Shown: positions 16,584-25,774, counted from the stretch's first letter. The stretch is DNA of 64,000 nucleotides from Eutrophocola sp963925675 (GCA_963925675.1 CAWUSW010000073.1:1-64000), one strand, 5' to 3'. Numbers and translations are program-made. Notes: generated by a model not told the origin, from the letters alone.

Positions 16584-17342
16584 TCAATATTTGATTCGTT
16601 CAGCTTCGGGATCTTCCGGATATTTGGAAATTTCAAACATTAGGCTGCGCCTGGCCCCATCAAGCTCACAGGTCCATGCATCGCCCATTGAGGTTGCTGG
16701 CGTGGAACGGACATTAAAGGTCCAGGGCTCTTTCAGGAAAAAAGTATCGACAGTACTTACATCCAGCACAAGGTCATCACCATCGCGCGAAAAGCGTTCT
16801 GTCAGTTCCTTCTGGGTAGAAGAGGGAATGCGAAAGTCTGCATTCAAACCCTGGGGGTCGAAGGTGAATTTATTAGTCGTAACGACAAGTGCACCGTCTT
16901 CATATTTTCCAATGGCATGGCCAAAGTAGAGAAATTCGTTGATGGCGGGCACTGAATGTCCGTGCCCCTCTAGCCAGATTGTACGCACGACATCATCTTT
17001 CCCGTAGTAGATGCGTACGCGATCCTCCAGTTGTTCCAGTCGATAGTTATAGGGATCGGTATACATGTGCGGGATAGGCATGGGGGCGCAATCATATTTG
17101 GGTTGCGCCATTTCATCAAAGGCTGCCTGATAAGCCAGGGCCCTGTCGGTGAGTTTGGGGTCATCTTCCAGCAGAGTCATGCAGCCCAGGAAACGGCCGC
17201 CGGGACACTGCCCAAAAGTCCATAAACCATCAAGGTCAGGAATATCATCTGACGCTGCCTGTGAATATCCAGCCAGTGGCAACAAACAGGTAAATCCTGC
17301 AATTCTAATAAGAGTGTTCATACGCATTGATAGCAATTTCAT
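16584..17342 (-). CDS. Secreted protein of the DUF6152-associated family (third copy)
   Basis: From the ATG at 17342 the protein has 252 residues with a signal peptide (IRIAGFTCLLPLAGYSQA). A purine-rich AGGGGG lies just upstream, only two bases from the ATG; the ATG at 17327 could be the real start with better spacing. The mature part opens DIPDLDGLWTFG and includes YDCAPMPIPHMY, VRIYYGKDDVVRTIWLEG, GKYEDGALVVTTNKF and LTERFSRDGDDLVLDVS, aligning in order with the proteins at 1382 and 2229. The function is unknown. It is co-directional with the DUF6152 gene at 16151. Confidence 0.7.
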   Translation of the reverse strand: MKLLSMRMNTLIRIAGFTCLLPLAGYSQAASDDIPDLDGLWTFGQCPGGRFLGCMTLLEDDPKLTDRALAYQAAFDEMAQPKYDCAPMPIPHMYTDPYNYRLEQLEDRVRIYYGKDDVVRTIWLEGHGHSVPAINEFLYFGHAIGKYEDGALVVTTNKFTFDPQGLNADFRIPSSTQKELTERFSRDGDDLVLDVSTVDTFFLKEPWTFNVRSTPATSMGDAWTCELDGARRSLMFEISKYPEDPEAERIKY

Positions 17343-17562
17343 TCCCCCTTTTGCTTTCCCCAATGGAATGCTTTGATGATGATTGTCCATTAAAGTGGAT
17401 TGTTTATAGACCTAGCTCAAACAGTCTCTTTAAAAGACACTCCTTGAGTATAAAAGCCCCCATATCAATTGGCTACTGTTTGCACATTTATTTCACAGCC
17501 ATAAATCTCTCTGCTTGTCATGATCTATGGTGTGTCCCGGCAAATATAACTACACTTGTCAC

Positions 17563-18240
17563 ATGTGCGGCCGATTCCAGATACTGAAAAACAAGAAATC
17601 GAAAAAATTGCTGAACAAGCTGGATGTAGATGAGTCTGAGATCCTATTTTCTAGAGATAAGGCGCCAGGCAGCAGAATTTCGATTATCCAGCGAGTAAAA
17701 GACAGGAATGTCGTGACTCAGGCGATCTGGTGGCTGTTAATTGATCCTGACACGGGTAAACCCAATTACAAGTACGCCTCTTTTAATTCCCGTTCAGACC
17801 AGTTGAGCAGTCCACGTGCCATTGCTTATGAACCCTTTCGGGAATCACGCTGTATTATTCCGGCAACAGCCTTCATTGAAGGAAAAGGGGACAAACGGAC
17901 CTATCACAAGATTGAATTGGAAAATGAGGCTATCGCTTTCGGGGGCTTACACAGAGAGACCATTCATAAAGTCACCGGTGAAGTCATTCACAGTGCCTCA
18001 ATTATTACATTGCCACCATTACCTGAATGGGAGGCAATACACCCTAAATCCATGCCTCTGATACTTCCTATGAATGATGAGGCAATAATTAATCAATGGC
18101 TTGCACCGTCTTTTCATCAGGTCGAGGCTTTTAGTAAACTTTTGCAGCCAACACTGCGTGCCACCCAGGTTCTTACGCCCATTGAAAAGCCCAGTTTATG
18201 GAATGAACAGGGGGATAGTTTCACGCTTTCTGCGACTTGA
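17563..18240 (+). CDS. SOS response-associated peptidase (SRAP) family protein, YedK-like
   Basis: SRAP/HMCES proteins bond covalently through Cys2 to abasic sites in single-stranded DNA and shield them. The ATG at 17563 is chosen because it gives MCGRF, exposing the catalytic Cys2 after Met removal; the protein has 225 residues, the usual size. Other active-site pieces are FNSRSDQL (Asn), CIIPATAFIEG (Glu) and AIHPKSMPLIL (His). The GFYEW form typical of YedK is here AFIEG. The gene stands alone, divergent from the DUF6152 pair. Confidence 0.9.
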   Translation: MCGRFQILKNKKSKKLLNKLDVDESEILFSRDKAPGSRISIIQRVKDRNVVTQAIWWLLIDPDTGKPNYKYASFNSRSDQLSSPRAIAYEPFRESRCIIPATAFIEGKGDKRTYHKIELENEAIAFGGLHRETIHKVTGEVIHSASIITLPPLPEWEAIHPKSMPLILPMNDEAIINQWLAPSFHQVEAFSKLLQPTLRATQVLTPIEKPSLWNEQGDSFTLSAT

Positions 18241-18259
18241 TTTTATAGAAATCCAGGGC

Positions 18260-18289
18260 AAAAAAAGGCCGGGATTTCAAGTCCCGGCC
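18260..18289 (-). terminator. Terminator for the GST gene, possibly bidirectional
   Basis: An 8-bp GC-rich stem GGCCGGGA/TCCCGGCC with a 7-base loop is followed on the minus strand by a run of seven Ts. On the plus strand there is no T-run, so it chiefly ends minus-strand transcripts coming from 18417. Confidence 0.85.
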
Positions 18290-18416
18290 AAAGCTATCGC
18301 CGCTCAAGGTTCAATCAGTTTTTCACCTATTTATCTCCTCTAAAAATTTACGCTTTAATGGTATCTATCCTGCCAAGCCTTCCATCCCACCCACCCGTCA
18401 AAGACAACTGACTTGC

Positions 18417-19070
18417 TTAGCCGGTCTTGTCCAGAGGCAAGGCTGCAATTTCCTGCTGGGCCTGTTCCAGCCACCATTGCATATGAGGATTTGACAGTAA
18501 AAAGTCCATATACAGATTGCTCTTCCAGCTTAATTCAGCTCCATAAGACCTGAGAGAAACGGCAACCGGTGCGAGAAAGCAGTCAACTATTGAAAACTGC
18601 CCGAACAGGTAATCGCCACCATCGCCATATTTGCGCCGACAGCAATACATGATGGCATCAAGCCTGGCTATTTCCCGTTCCAGAATTTCATCGGGTTTCA
18701 TTCTTACTGACAATAAACAATTCATCGGCCATTCGCGTTTAAAATGCTGGAAGTCGCTATGTAACTCGGCACAAACAGAGCGGGCAGCCGCTTTCTTTTT
18801 TATATGGCTGGGCCAGCCGCGATTCTCAAGAAATGTCTCTGAAATGTATTCACAAATGGGTAATGAATCCCAAACCTTTATCTCGTTATGGATGAGCACA
18901 GGCACCTTGAGAGAAGGCGAGAAGACGCCAAGTTTTTCCGCGCTATCAGCCTTGAAGAGATCAATTGCTATTTCGGTATAAGGCACTTCAAACTCCTGCA
19001 ACATCAACCAGGGTCTGAGTGAGCTGGGCGAGAAATTTTTGTTCCCGGTAATCAAATGCAAGTCGCTCAT
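18417..19070 (-). CDS. Glutathione S-transferase family protein
   Basis: The 217-residue protein has a thioredoxin-like N-terminal domain with SPSSLRPWLMLQ (N-terminal active-site helix), LKVPVLIHNE (cis-Pro loop) and WDSLPICEYI (the glutathione-binding Asp/Glu-Ser position), then an all-helical C-terminal domain with YLFGQFSIVDCFLAP. It should conjugate or reduce electrophiles with glutathione. The exact class and substrate cannot be told. AGGAAGGA upstream of the ATG supports the start. It lies 49 bp downstream of pdsO on the same strand. Confidence 0.85.
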   Translation of the reverse strand: MSDLHLITGNKNFSPSSLRPWLMLQEFEVPYTEIAIDLFKADSAEKLGVFSPSLKVPVLIHNEIKVWDSLPICEYISETFLENRGWPSHIKKKAAARSVCAELHSDFQHFKREWPMNCLLSVRMKPDEILEREIARLDAIMYCCRRKYGDGGDYLFGQFSIVDCFLAPVAVSLRSYGAELSWKSNLYMDFLLSNPHMQWWLEQAQQEIAALPLDKTG

Positions 19071-19119
19071 GGCGTTCGTCCTTCCTAAAAATTATTGGTG
19101 ATCTGAGTTGTTGTTTGGA

Positions 19120-19920
19120 TCAATCATCGTTACGGGTTAGCCGGTCATTGCCAGCGGATATTATTTTCAATACAACCCGACGATCAAAAAAGTTATCTTC
19201 AAGAGAATCGGCTTGGCTTACTGGCCGACTTTCTCCATAAGCGCTGGTCTGTAATGCACGCTTGGAAAGTCCAAGGCTGTTCAGCTTTTTCTCCACTGCC
19301 TGGACACGTTGCTGGGAAAGTCCAAAGTTTACGTCAGAATCACCACGTCGGTCAGCGTGCCCTGTAATACCAATGACAGCTTCAGGCAGGGTATTTACCA
19401 AGGTAATGAATTGAGCAAGTTTTTCCTCATACAAGGGTTCGATGCTGGTTGAACCGGTTTTAAAATGCAGAGAAAGTTCTGCGTCATTGCAACAGGCGGT
19501 CACCGAAGGATTGTTATTAATGGAGCGATCTTGCCCTGAAAAACTCGCGTTGCGCACACGTGCCGCTTGCGACTCACGGCTGGCTACCTGATAACGCGCT
19601 TCCAGAGCACGGTATTGGGCTTGCAGAGCGATTAAATCCTGCCCTTGTTGGTTAAGAGCAGTATTGAGTAATTCATTTTCTTTTTTGGCAATGGTCTTGT
19701 CACTCACCCAGCCGCCAAATGCCGCTGTCGCAATAGCGCCTATAGGACCGCCCAGCAAGCCGCCAATGAGGGCACCGCCAATCACACCGGTACTTTCATG
19801 CTTCATGCGTTGCTCTTCACTGAGGCTCAGAGCAGGCTCGAGTGCTGCCTGGGATAAAGTATTAATGGTGATGAATGCCACACCGCCAATAAGCTTGAGG
19901 ATTGATCTGCTATGCTTCAT
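19120..19920 (-). CDS. pdsO: OmpA-like protein of the dedicated sortase system
   Basis: This 266-residue envelope protein has a signal peptide (GGVAFITINTLSQA), a glycine-zipper segment (GVIGGALIGGLLGGPIGAI, about residues 45-63), a coiled-coil stretch, a CC pair, and a C-terminal OmpA/peptidoglycan-binding domain with ITGHADRRGDSDVNFGLSQQ. This layout, and the divergent pdsR/pdsS pair, match the PdsO family of the proteobacterial dedicated sortase system. It should anchor to peptidoglycan from the periplasmic side. No sortase or sortase target gene is nearby. AGGAGAA supports the ATG at 19920. Confidence 0.82.
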   Translation of the reverse strand: MKHSRSILKLIGGVAFITINTLSQAALEPALSLSEEQRMKHESTGVIGGALIGGLLGGPIGAIATAAFGGWVSDKTIAKKENELLNTALNQQGQDLIALQAQYRALEARYQVASRESQAARVRNASFSGQDRSINNNPSVTACCNDAELSLHFKTGSTSIEPLYEEKLAQFITLVNTLPEAVIGITGHADRRGDSDVNFGLSQQRVQAVEKKLNSLGLSKRALQTSAYGESRPVSQADSLEDNFFDRRVVLKIISAGNDRLTRNDD

Positions 19921-20069
19921 GTAGTTCTCCTGATATACGATAAGTCATGGTTGCTTTCGAAATCTAATAAGCCTTCGTTTCTGTTGAATTCAGTGTTTCG
20001 ATGCTTGGAGGCTATTTAAAGATCAATCTGTAGCTTTTCAGTGAGTGAAAAAAGGCGCAGAGCTGATAA

Positions 20070-20089
20070 ATTATGGCAGGATTATGGCA
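20070..20089. promoter_or_regulatory. Direct repeats in the pdsO-pdsR intergenic region
   Basis: ATTATGGCA occurs at 20070-20078 and again at 20081-20089, an 11-bp period, about one helical turn. OmpR/PhoB-type regulators such as PdsR bind tandem direct repeats of this spacing. A weak promoter (TATAGT at 20138-20143) lies downstream towards pdsR, so the repeats would sit where an activator or autoregulator binds. Confidence 0.45.
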
Positions 20090-20214
20090 ATTCGATTTTT
20101 GCTGTCTTTTGCCCTGCAAGTAATCAAGTAATTCAGGTATAGTCCCTAAAAATCAATGCCTTAGCTGTTTTAGCCTAATTTTAGACAAGAGCCGAGAAGA
20201 GCACGGAAAATCCT

Positions 20215-20907
20215 ATGAGTAGACGCATTGCGATAGTTGAGGATGAGGCCGCCATCCGTGAAAATTATGCCGATGTCTTGCGCAAGCAGGGTTATGAAGT
20301 CTCAACGTATTCGAACCGAAAAAAAGCTGAGGAGGCCTTTTCAATGCGCCTCCCTGATCTGGCTATTATCGATATCGGTCTGGAAGAGGAAATCGACGGT
20401 GGCTTTACCTTGTGCCAGTCACTGCGAAAGACGTCGCTTACCTTGCCGATTATTTTTCTGACTGCCAGGGACAACGATATTGATACTGTCAGTGGCCTGC
20501 GCATGGGCGCAGATGATTACCTGACCAAGGACATCAGTCTGCCGCATCTGACCGCCAGAATTGCAGCGTTATTTCGACGCCAGGATGCAATGGATCAGCC
20601 CACTTCCCCGGAGAGTTTGCTGGAACGAGGGGATCTGGTGATGGACCTGAGCAGGCTGACAGTTAACTGGAAGCAACAAGCTGTGTTGCTCACGGTGACT
20701 GAATTCTGGATGCTGCATGCATTGGTTAAATTTCCAGGGCATGTCAAAAGCCGGGATGCGCTGATGAAAGAATCAAAAATTTTTGTTGATAACAGCACGA
20801 TTACTTCCCATGTAAAACGCATGCGCAAGAAATTTATTGTGAGTGATGCGGACTTTGACTGTATCGATACGGTCTATGGTATGGGTTATCGCTGGACCAC
20901 GCCTTGA
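20215..20907 (+). CDS. pdsR: Response regulator of the dedicated sortase system
   Basis: This 230-residue OmpR-family regulator has a receiver domain (IVEDEAAIRENYADVLRKQG with the acidic pair, phospho-acceptor Asp in LAIIDIGLEEEIDGG, Thr in FLTARD, Lys in DDYLTKDISLPHL) and a C-terminal winged helix (ITSHVKRMRKKF recognition helix, YGMGYRW). AIRENYADVL, EIDGGFTLC and DYLTKDISLPHLTARIAALF are hallmarks of the pdsR family. The paired kinase follows 49 bp downstream. The gene is divergent from pdsO. Confidence 0.9.
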   Translation: MSRRIAIVEDEAAIRENYADVLRKQGYEVSTYSNRKKAEEAFSMRLPDLAIIDIGLEEEIDGGFTLCQSLRKTSLTLPIIFLTARDNDIDTVSGLRMGADDYLTKDISLPHLTARIAALFRRQDAMDQPTSPESLLERGDLVMDLSRLTVNWKQQAVLLTVTEFWMLHALVKFPGHVKSRDALMKESKIFVDNSTITSHVKRMRKKFIVSDADFDCIDTVYGMGYRWTTP

Positions 20908-20956
20908 TACGATCGATCTTGTAAAATTACCAAATAAACACGGCTATTGATAAATT

Positions 20957-23158
20957 ATGACTGCTTTTTTCAAGCCATTATTTAGTTTGCGTATCAAGCT
21001 GCTGATGTTATCCAGTTTGCTGCTGGTTATTCCCTGGCTTGGCTATAGTTATATTCTGGAAATGGAACAGTATCTAAGCCGGGGACAGGAACAAACGGTG
21101 CTGGGTACAGCTCGAGCGTTGGCAACGGCGCTGAGTGAACGACCTGAGTTGTTTAATGAAGGCTCCTATAGCCGGGAACAAAGCCGGGCACAGGATAGTC
21201 AGGATTTGTATGTTTACCCGGTGTTTCAGCCCTTGTCTATCGAGGATGGGAACTTGCTGGACTGGCGCGATTACCGGCAGTATGAGCAGCATTATCAGGA
21301 GTCCAGTCTGATTCCCAATCCAGAAAATCAACTCAGCAGTTTTCAGCCAGAAGACCAGCGCACTGATCCCTTGAGTTTTCGCCTGATGCTGGGTGAACAT
21401 AATGATGGTCTTTATATCTACTTCCGAGTGATTGATGACAATGTTGTTTTACGCAGCAGGGAAGGTCTGCGGGTTGATCGTAGCGATTCTTTACGCATAT
21501 CCCTGTTAAATCGTGACGGCGGCTTTGAGCGTTATGTCATCGCTCCCTATGCTGACGAGATTGTTTATCCTTTTCGTATCGGCTCTGATGTCACAGACTT
21601 TTCAGCCCTGGAATATGAGTCGCGCATCAGCGGGCGCTGGAGTCGAATCCCGGAAGGCTATGAAATGGAATTACGCTTCCCGCTTGAAATGATTGGCAGC
21701 AAACTGGGCTTGGCGATTTTTGATGTAGATAGTCAGGAGTCGCGTTCAGTGACCGCTATTGTGTCCACTTCCGGCATCGATAATCCTCTGCAACTGGGTA
21801 CCTTGCGACGGCCAACACCTGAGATAGACCGGATTGTCGCCGGTATGGGACATACCAATTCCCGAGTCCAGGTGGTTGACCGCAGTCAGCGCGTACTGCT
21901 GAGTGTTGGCGATATTCAAACGGCCACTGGTCTGGTGCTGGATGAAGTAAACGACAACAGTGGTTTGCTCAGCTGGCTTGAAAATAATATCCTGCACCCG
22001 CTCTATTACAGGGTGATTACTCGTCCAACAACAGACTTTGTTGACGACCTGTATAAGGGCGGAGTTGTCGATGGCGATCACCTGATTCCTGCGCTTACTG
22101 GTCAGGCCACCACACGCTATCGTTCTATTGATAATGACAATACGCGCATACTTGAAGCGGCTTATCCTATCGTTGCCAGTGGACAGGTGCTGGGTGCTGT
22201 TGTGGTAGATCAGAACATGAATGGTATTCGCACCTTTCGTAACCAGGCTCTGGAAACGCTTTTTGATACGATGCTGGGAATTTTGCTGCTGACTATGGCA
22301 GCACTGTTTATATTTGCTACGAGTCTGTCGAGCCGCATTCGCGGGCTGAGAAATCAGGCAGAAAAAATTGTTGATGATTCAGGACGAATCAACAATACCA
22401 TTGCCGCGTCACGCAGCGCCGATGAGATTGGTGATTTGTCGCGCTCTTTTGCCAGTATCGTTGATCGTTTAAGTCAGTACACCCATTACCTTGAAAACAT
22501 GTCCTCACGTTTATCTCACGAACTTAGAACCCCGGTGACAATAGTTCGTTCTTCTCTGGAAAACCTGAGTTTGGTGAGCCAGGAGAAAGAAGCGCAGATT
22601 TATATCCAGCGTGCAGAAGAGGGTATAACCCGTCTCAATCTGATCCTCACCAATATGAGTGAAGCGGCAAGACTGGAACAGATACTGCAATCTTCAGATA
22701 AGGAAGAAATGGATTTGAGTCGAGTGATTGATGCTTGCGTGCAGGAATACCAGCAAATTTATCCTACCATTGAGTTTGAAAGTAAAATCAGCTTGTCGCC
22801 AATCCGTATACTGGGCAATGCGGATTATATAGCCCAGCTGATGGATAAACTTATTGCCAATGCGGTGGAGTTTTCCACTCCTGAAAAATCCGTTCGTGTC
22901 GCCTGCTATGCAGACAATGGTGAAGCGGTGGTGAGCATAGCAAACTCGGGTCCCTATCTTGATCACACCATGAAGGACAGAATTTTTGACTCAATGGTCA
23001 GTGTCAGGCCGGAAAGTAAAAATAAACAGCCACATTTGGGCATGGGCCTGCATATCGCTAGAATGGTTGCCGAGTTTCATCAGGGTTATATTGTTGCGGA
23101 TAATTTAATTGAAGAGGAAGGGGTGATAGTGGTACTAAGAATTCCCTTACGCCAATAA
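20957..23158 (+). CDS. pdsS: Sensor histidine kinase of the dedicated sortase system
   Basis: This 733-residue inner-membrane kinase has a first membrane helix at residues 10-33, a large periplasmic domain to about residue 430, a second helix (LGILLLTMAALFIFATSL), a HAMP linker, HisKA with the phospho-acceptor His in SSRLSHELRTPVTI, and a HATPase domain (KLIANAVEFS, IANSGP, LGMGLHIARM). The periplasmic part contains a CBM9-like strand pattern (GLYIYFRVIDDNVVLRS, SLRISLLNRDG). It should phosphorylate PdsR. It ends 5 bp before the convergent MATE gene. Confidence 0.9.
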   Translation: MTAFFKPLFSLRIKLLMLSSLLLVIPWLGYSYILEMEQYLSRGQEQTVLGTARALATALSERPELFNEGSYSREQSRAQDSQDLYVYPVFQPLSIEDGNLLDWRDYRQYEQHYQESSLIPNPENQLSSFQPEDQRTDPLSFRLMLGEHNDGLYIYFRVIDDNVVLRSREGLRVDRSDSLRISLLNRDGGFERYVIAPYADEIVYPFRIGSDVTDFSALEYESRISGRWSRIPEGYEMELRFPLEMIGSKLGLAIFDVDSQESRSVTAIVSTSGIDNPLQLGTLRRPTPEIDRIVAGMGHTNSRVQVVDRSQRVLLSVGDIQTATGLVLDEVNDNSGLLSWLENNILHPLYYRVITRPTTDFVDDLYKGGVVDGDHLIPALTGQATTRYRSIDNDNTRILEAAYPIVASGQVLGAVVVDQNMNGIRTFRNQALETLFDTMLGILLLTMAALFIFATSLSSRIRGLRNQAEKIVDDSGRINNTIAASRSADEIGDLSRSFASIVDRLSQYTHYLENMSSRLSHELRTPVTIVRSSLENLSLVSQEKEAQIYIQRAEEGITRLNLILTNMSEAARLEQILQSSDKEEMDLSRVIDACVQEYQQIYPTIEFESKISLSPIRILGNADYIAQLMDKLIANAVEFSTPEKSVRVACYADNGEAVVSIANSGPYLDHTMKDRIFDSMVSVRPESKNKQPHLGMGLHIARMVAEFHQGYIVADNLIEEEGVIVVLRIPLRQ

Positions 23159-23163
23159 TTTTT

Positions 23164-24543
23164 TTATTCAGACATTATCGCACTGAGATTGTCCGGGTGC
23201 CGCCACTTATTACTCCACAACCGGCCTAGAAAGACGATGCTAATCCCCAGTACCATTAATACAAATCCTATCCAGGACACTTTCGGCCCGTAATTAAAAA
23301 CCTTGATGACAAAATACTGGGCAATAAGCATCGCCCAGTGCAGGGAAACAGATGCCCACATAATCCACTTGGTATCACCTGCACCTCGTAGTACGCCGGA
23401 AGCCACTTGCAGCACGCCTTCACATAAGACATAACAGCTCAGGCCCACCATCATGTAGCGGGACAGGGAGCGGATTTCTTCGGCCTGATCATCAAAGAAA
23501 ATAAACAGCTCCACAAGCGGGCCACGAAAGAGCAGAAAGCAGGTTGCCAGAAATAGCGAATAAGCAATGCCAAGAATATAACCCGCACTGGTAACTTCGT
23601 TGGTCTGCGTCATATCGCCGGCACCGACAAAACGGCCGATGAGACTCATTACGGCAATGTTAAGTCCCAGCAGGGGCACGAAGGAAAGAATGTCCCAGTT
23701 AAAGATGATGGTGGCAGAAGCGGCTTCGGCAATGCCATAGGACTGAAACATCAACAGGAATAAATTAAAGGCAGCGATATTCAAAAACATTTCCATACCG
23801 GAAGGAAAGCCCAGGCGCAGATAGCGGCGCGTAATAGCGCGGTCAAAACCAAAAGATTTCAGTGTGTCGAATTTTTCCCGGTTTTCACGACTTAAGTAAA
23901 ACAACAGGTAGATAACAATGGCGAATCCTGTACTGATGATCGACCCCCAGGCGGCACCGGCAATGCCCATGGCAGGCAGTCCCAGATGACCAAAGACCAG
24001 CGCCCAGGTGAGGGGAATGTTGAGCACAATACCGAGCAGGTCACAGATCATTACTACACGGGTGAGACCTATGCCGGAAAAAAATGACGACAGACAAACC
24101 TTGATTAGGGCCAACACACTGCCAATCATCAGGATAGTGAAATAGGTTTCTTCAAGCGCGACTAGTGCAGGAGCATGTCCCATACCGGCAAACATGGGAC
24201 GCAATAGAAAGGTCAGGATTATGAGCAGGGGAATCAGGGCAATGGACATCAGAATGCCCTGGGAAATCACTTTCGTGCATTTGTGCAAGTGGCCAGCACC
24301 AAGATACTGAGCGACCAGCGCGTTGGCATAGGCCAGAATGCCATTGAAGAGAGAGATGGCAAAGTAAAAGGCGACGCCTCCGCCAAGTGCTGCAGCCATA
24401 TGGGTTGGGCTGAGCTGAGCCAGAAACCAGCGGTCGGTGAAAATCATGACGGCAAAGGCACCCTGAGAGACCACCATAGGCAGTGCCATCTTGAGCAAGA
24501 CGGTCAGCGTTTTGGGGTTGTAATGCCAGTCTTTAAGGAACAC
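23164..24543 (-). CDS. MATE family multidrug/cation efflux protein
   Basis: The 459-residue protein has about 12 membrane segments in two homologous halves, with PMVVSQGAFAVMIFTDRWFL at the start of the first, the usual MATE (NorM-type) opening, and the matching GFPSGMEMFLNIAAFNLF in the second. It should export cationic or organic compounds using a Na+ or H+ gradient. The start is a GTG at 24543 with no obvious ribosome-binding site, so a different start is possible. It is convergent with pdsS. Confidence 0.9.
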   Translation of the reverse strand: MFLKDWHYNPKTLTVLLKMALPMVVSQGAFAVMIFTDRWFLAQLSPTHMAAALGGGVAFYFAISLFNGILAYANALVAQYLGAGHLHKCTKVISQGILMSIALIPLLIILTFLLRPMFAGMGHAPALVALEETYFTILMIGSVLALIKVCLSSFFSGIGLTRVVMICDLLGIVLNIPLTWALVFGHLGLPAMGIAGAAWGSIISTGFAIVIYLLFYLSRENREKFDTLKSFGFDRAITRRYLRLGFPSGMEMFLNIAAFNLFLLMFQSYGIAEAASATIIFNWDILSFVPLLGLNIAVMSLIGRFVGAGDMTQTNEVTSAGYILGIAYSLFLATCFLLFRGPLVELFIFFDDQAEEIRSLSRYMMVGLSCYVLCEGVLQVASGVLRGAGDTKWIMWASVSLHWAMLIAQYFVIKVFNYGPKVSWIGFVLMVLGISIVFLGRLWSNKWRHPDNLSAIMSE

Positions 24544-24623
24544 TTTATCGTTTATGCGAAGTTATGCTTCGCAGCCTTGTTTCAGGGGATGGGGGAGGGG
24601 AATTTTAGGGAGAGATGAAGCTT

Positions 24624-24672
24624 GAGGCAAGAGACGAAACAAGAGACAAGAGGCAAGAGACAAGAGACAAGC
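24624..24672. repeat. Imperfect purine-rich tandem repeat
   Basis: Several copies of a CAAGAGA-like 7-mer (AAGAGAC, AAGAGGC) lie head to tail just upstream of the MATE gene and past the end of the hydroquinone reductase gene. The array is short and variable, and no function is apparent. Confidence 0.6.
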
Positions 24673-24733
24673 GAAAAGGAAAAAAGTCGGAAGCGCAGGC
24701 GTCATCGGGCAGGGGACTTATTCATCATCGGCA

Positions 24734-25774
24734 TTAAAGCGGAGAAGGATCGCTTGCCAGTTTTTCCCGTTGATGGGGGGCGTTAAAATCCAGTAGCGGG
24801 CCAATGGGAATGATCAGGGTGGGATTCACGGTGTCATGGCTACCGTAATAGTGTGCCTTGTTGTATTCGATATCGACGGTGTCGGCAATACCAGGTAACT
24901 GGTAGATGTCGCGGGTATAGCCCCAGAGATCGGGGTAATCCCGAATGCGTTTGAGGGCACATTTAAAATGACTCACATAGACTGAATCAAATCGCACCAG
25001 GGTGGGAAATAGTCTGACATCAGCTTCAGTAAGTTTGTCGCCGCAAAGAAAGCGTCTGGAACCTAATTTTTCTTCCAGCTGGTCGAGTGTTTCGAACAGG
25101 GGGATTACGGCTTCTTCATAGGCTTCCTGAGTGGTAGCAAAGCCTGATCTGTACACGCCATTATTCACATTAGGGTAAATCCATTCGTTGAGGGCATCAA
25201 TTTCATCCCGCAGCGCTACCGGGTATAAATCCAGAGTACTGGCTTGAGTCGCTTTTTCCTTTACCAATAAATCATCAAATTCGCTATTGAGCATGCGCAT
25301 GATTTCTGCCGATTCATTACTGACAATGGTCTGTCTGTGTTTGTCCCAGAGCACAGGGACGGTAGCCCTGTCAGCATAGTCAGGATCAACCAGGCGGTAG
25401 AGTTCGTAGAGGTGGTCAATATATTCATCATCGTCACCTGCGGCCAGAAAGATCCGGCCCTGCTCTGGTTCAAAGGTCCAGCTTTCCGGTCCCATATAGG
25501 AATTTGAATTGGACACAGAGATCATTTCTTCAAGCTGTTTCAGTTTGCGCGTGATCAAGGTGCGATGGGCCCAGGGACAGGCCATGGAGATGAACAGATG
25601 GTAGCGTCCAGGTTCCGCAGTGAATCCGCCTATGCCAGTGGCGCCAGGTGACCCATCTCTGGTGATCCAGTGGCGAAACAGTGAGTCATGACGGACAAAG
25701 CGACCCTTTGAGGCCTGCGTGTCATACCACTGGTTTTCCCAGGCTTTATCCGTTTTGATGGTGGCTTTTTTCAT
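24734..25774 (-). CDS. yqjG: Glutathionyl-hydroquinone reductase, YqjG-like
   Basis: This 346-residue Xi-class glutathione transferase reduces glutathionyl-hydroquinones back to hydroquinones. The active-site Cys is in SMACPWAHRTLI, and VPVLWDKHRQTIVSNESAEI is the glutathione-binding strand region. NGVYRSGFATTQEAYEEAV and the C-terminal ADVRLFPTLVRFD helices are typical of the class. Its ATG overlaps the stop of the GntR-PurM gene (ATGA), so the two are translationally coupled. This links the unusual regulator to quinone or electrophile detoxification. Confidence 0.93.
   Translation of the reverse strand: MKKATIKTDKAWENQWYDTQASKGRFVRHDSLFRHWITRDGSPGATGIGGFTAEPGRYHLFISMACPWAHRTLITRKLKQLEEMISVSNSNSYMGPESWTFEPEQGRIFLAAGDDDEYIDHLYELYRLVDPDYADRATVPVLWDKHRQTIVSNESAEIMRMLNSEFDDLLVKEKATQASTLDLYPVALRDEIDALNEWIYPNVNNGVYRSGFATTQEAYEEAVIPLFETLDQLEEKLGSRRFLCGDKLTEADVRLFPTLVRFDSVYVSHFKCALKRIRDYPDLWGYTRDIYQLPGIADTVDIEYNKAHYYGSHDTVNPTLIIPIGPLLDFNAPHQREKLASDPSPL

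Noticed and set aside
20957..23158. PdsS as an inactive kinase because the G1 box reads NSGP
   Set aside because: Many active histidine kinases have an Asn in place of Asp at this position in their NxGP form; the His box, N box and G2 box are intact.
24624..24672. Short repeats that could suggest a CRISPR array
   Set aside because: The units are about 7 bp, imperfect and without spacers; no cas gene is in the window.
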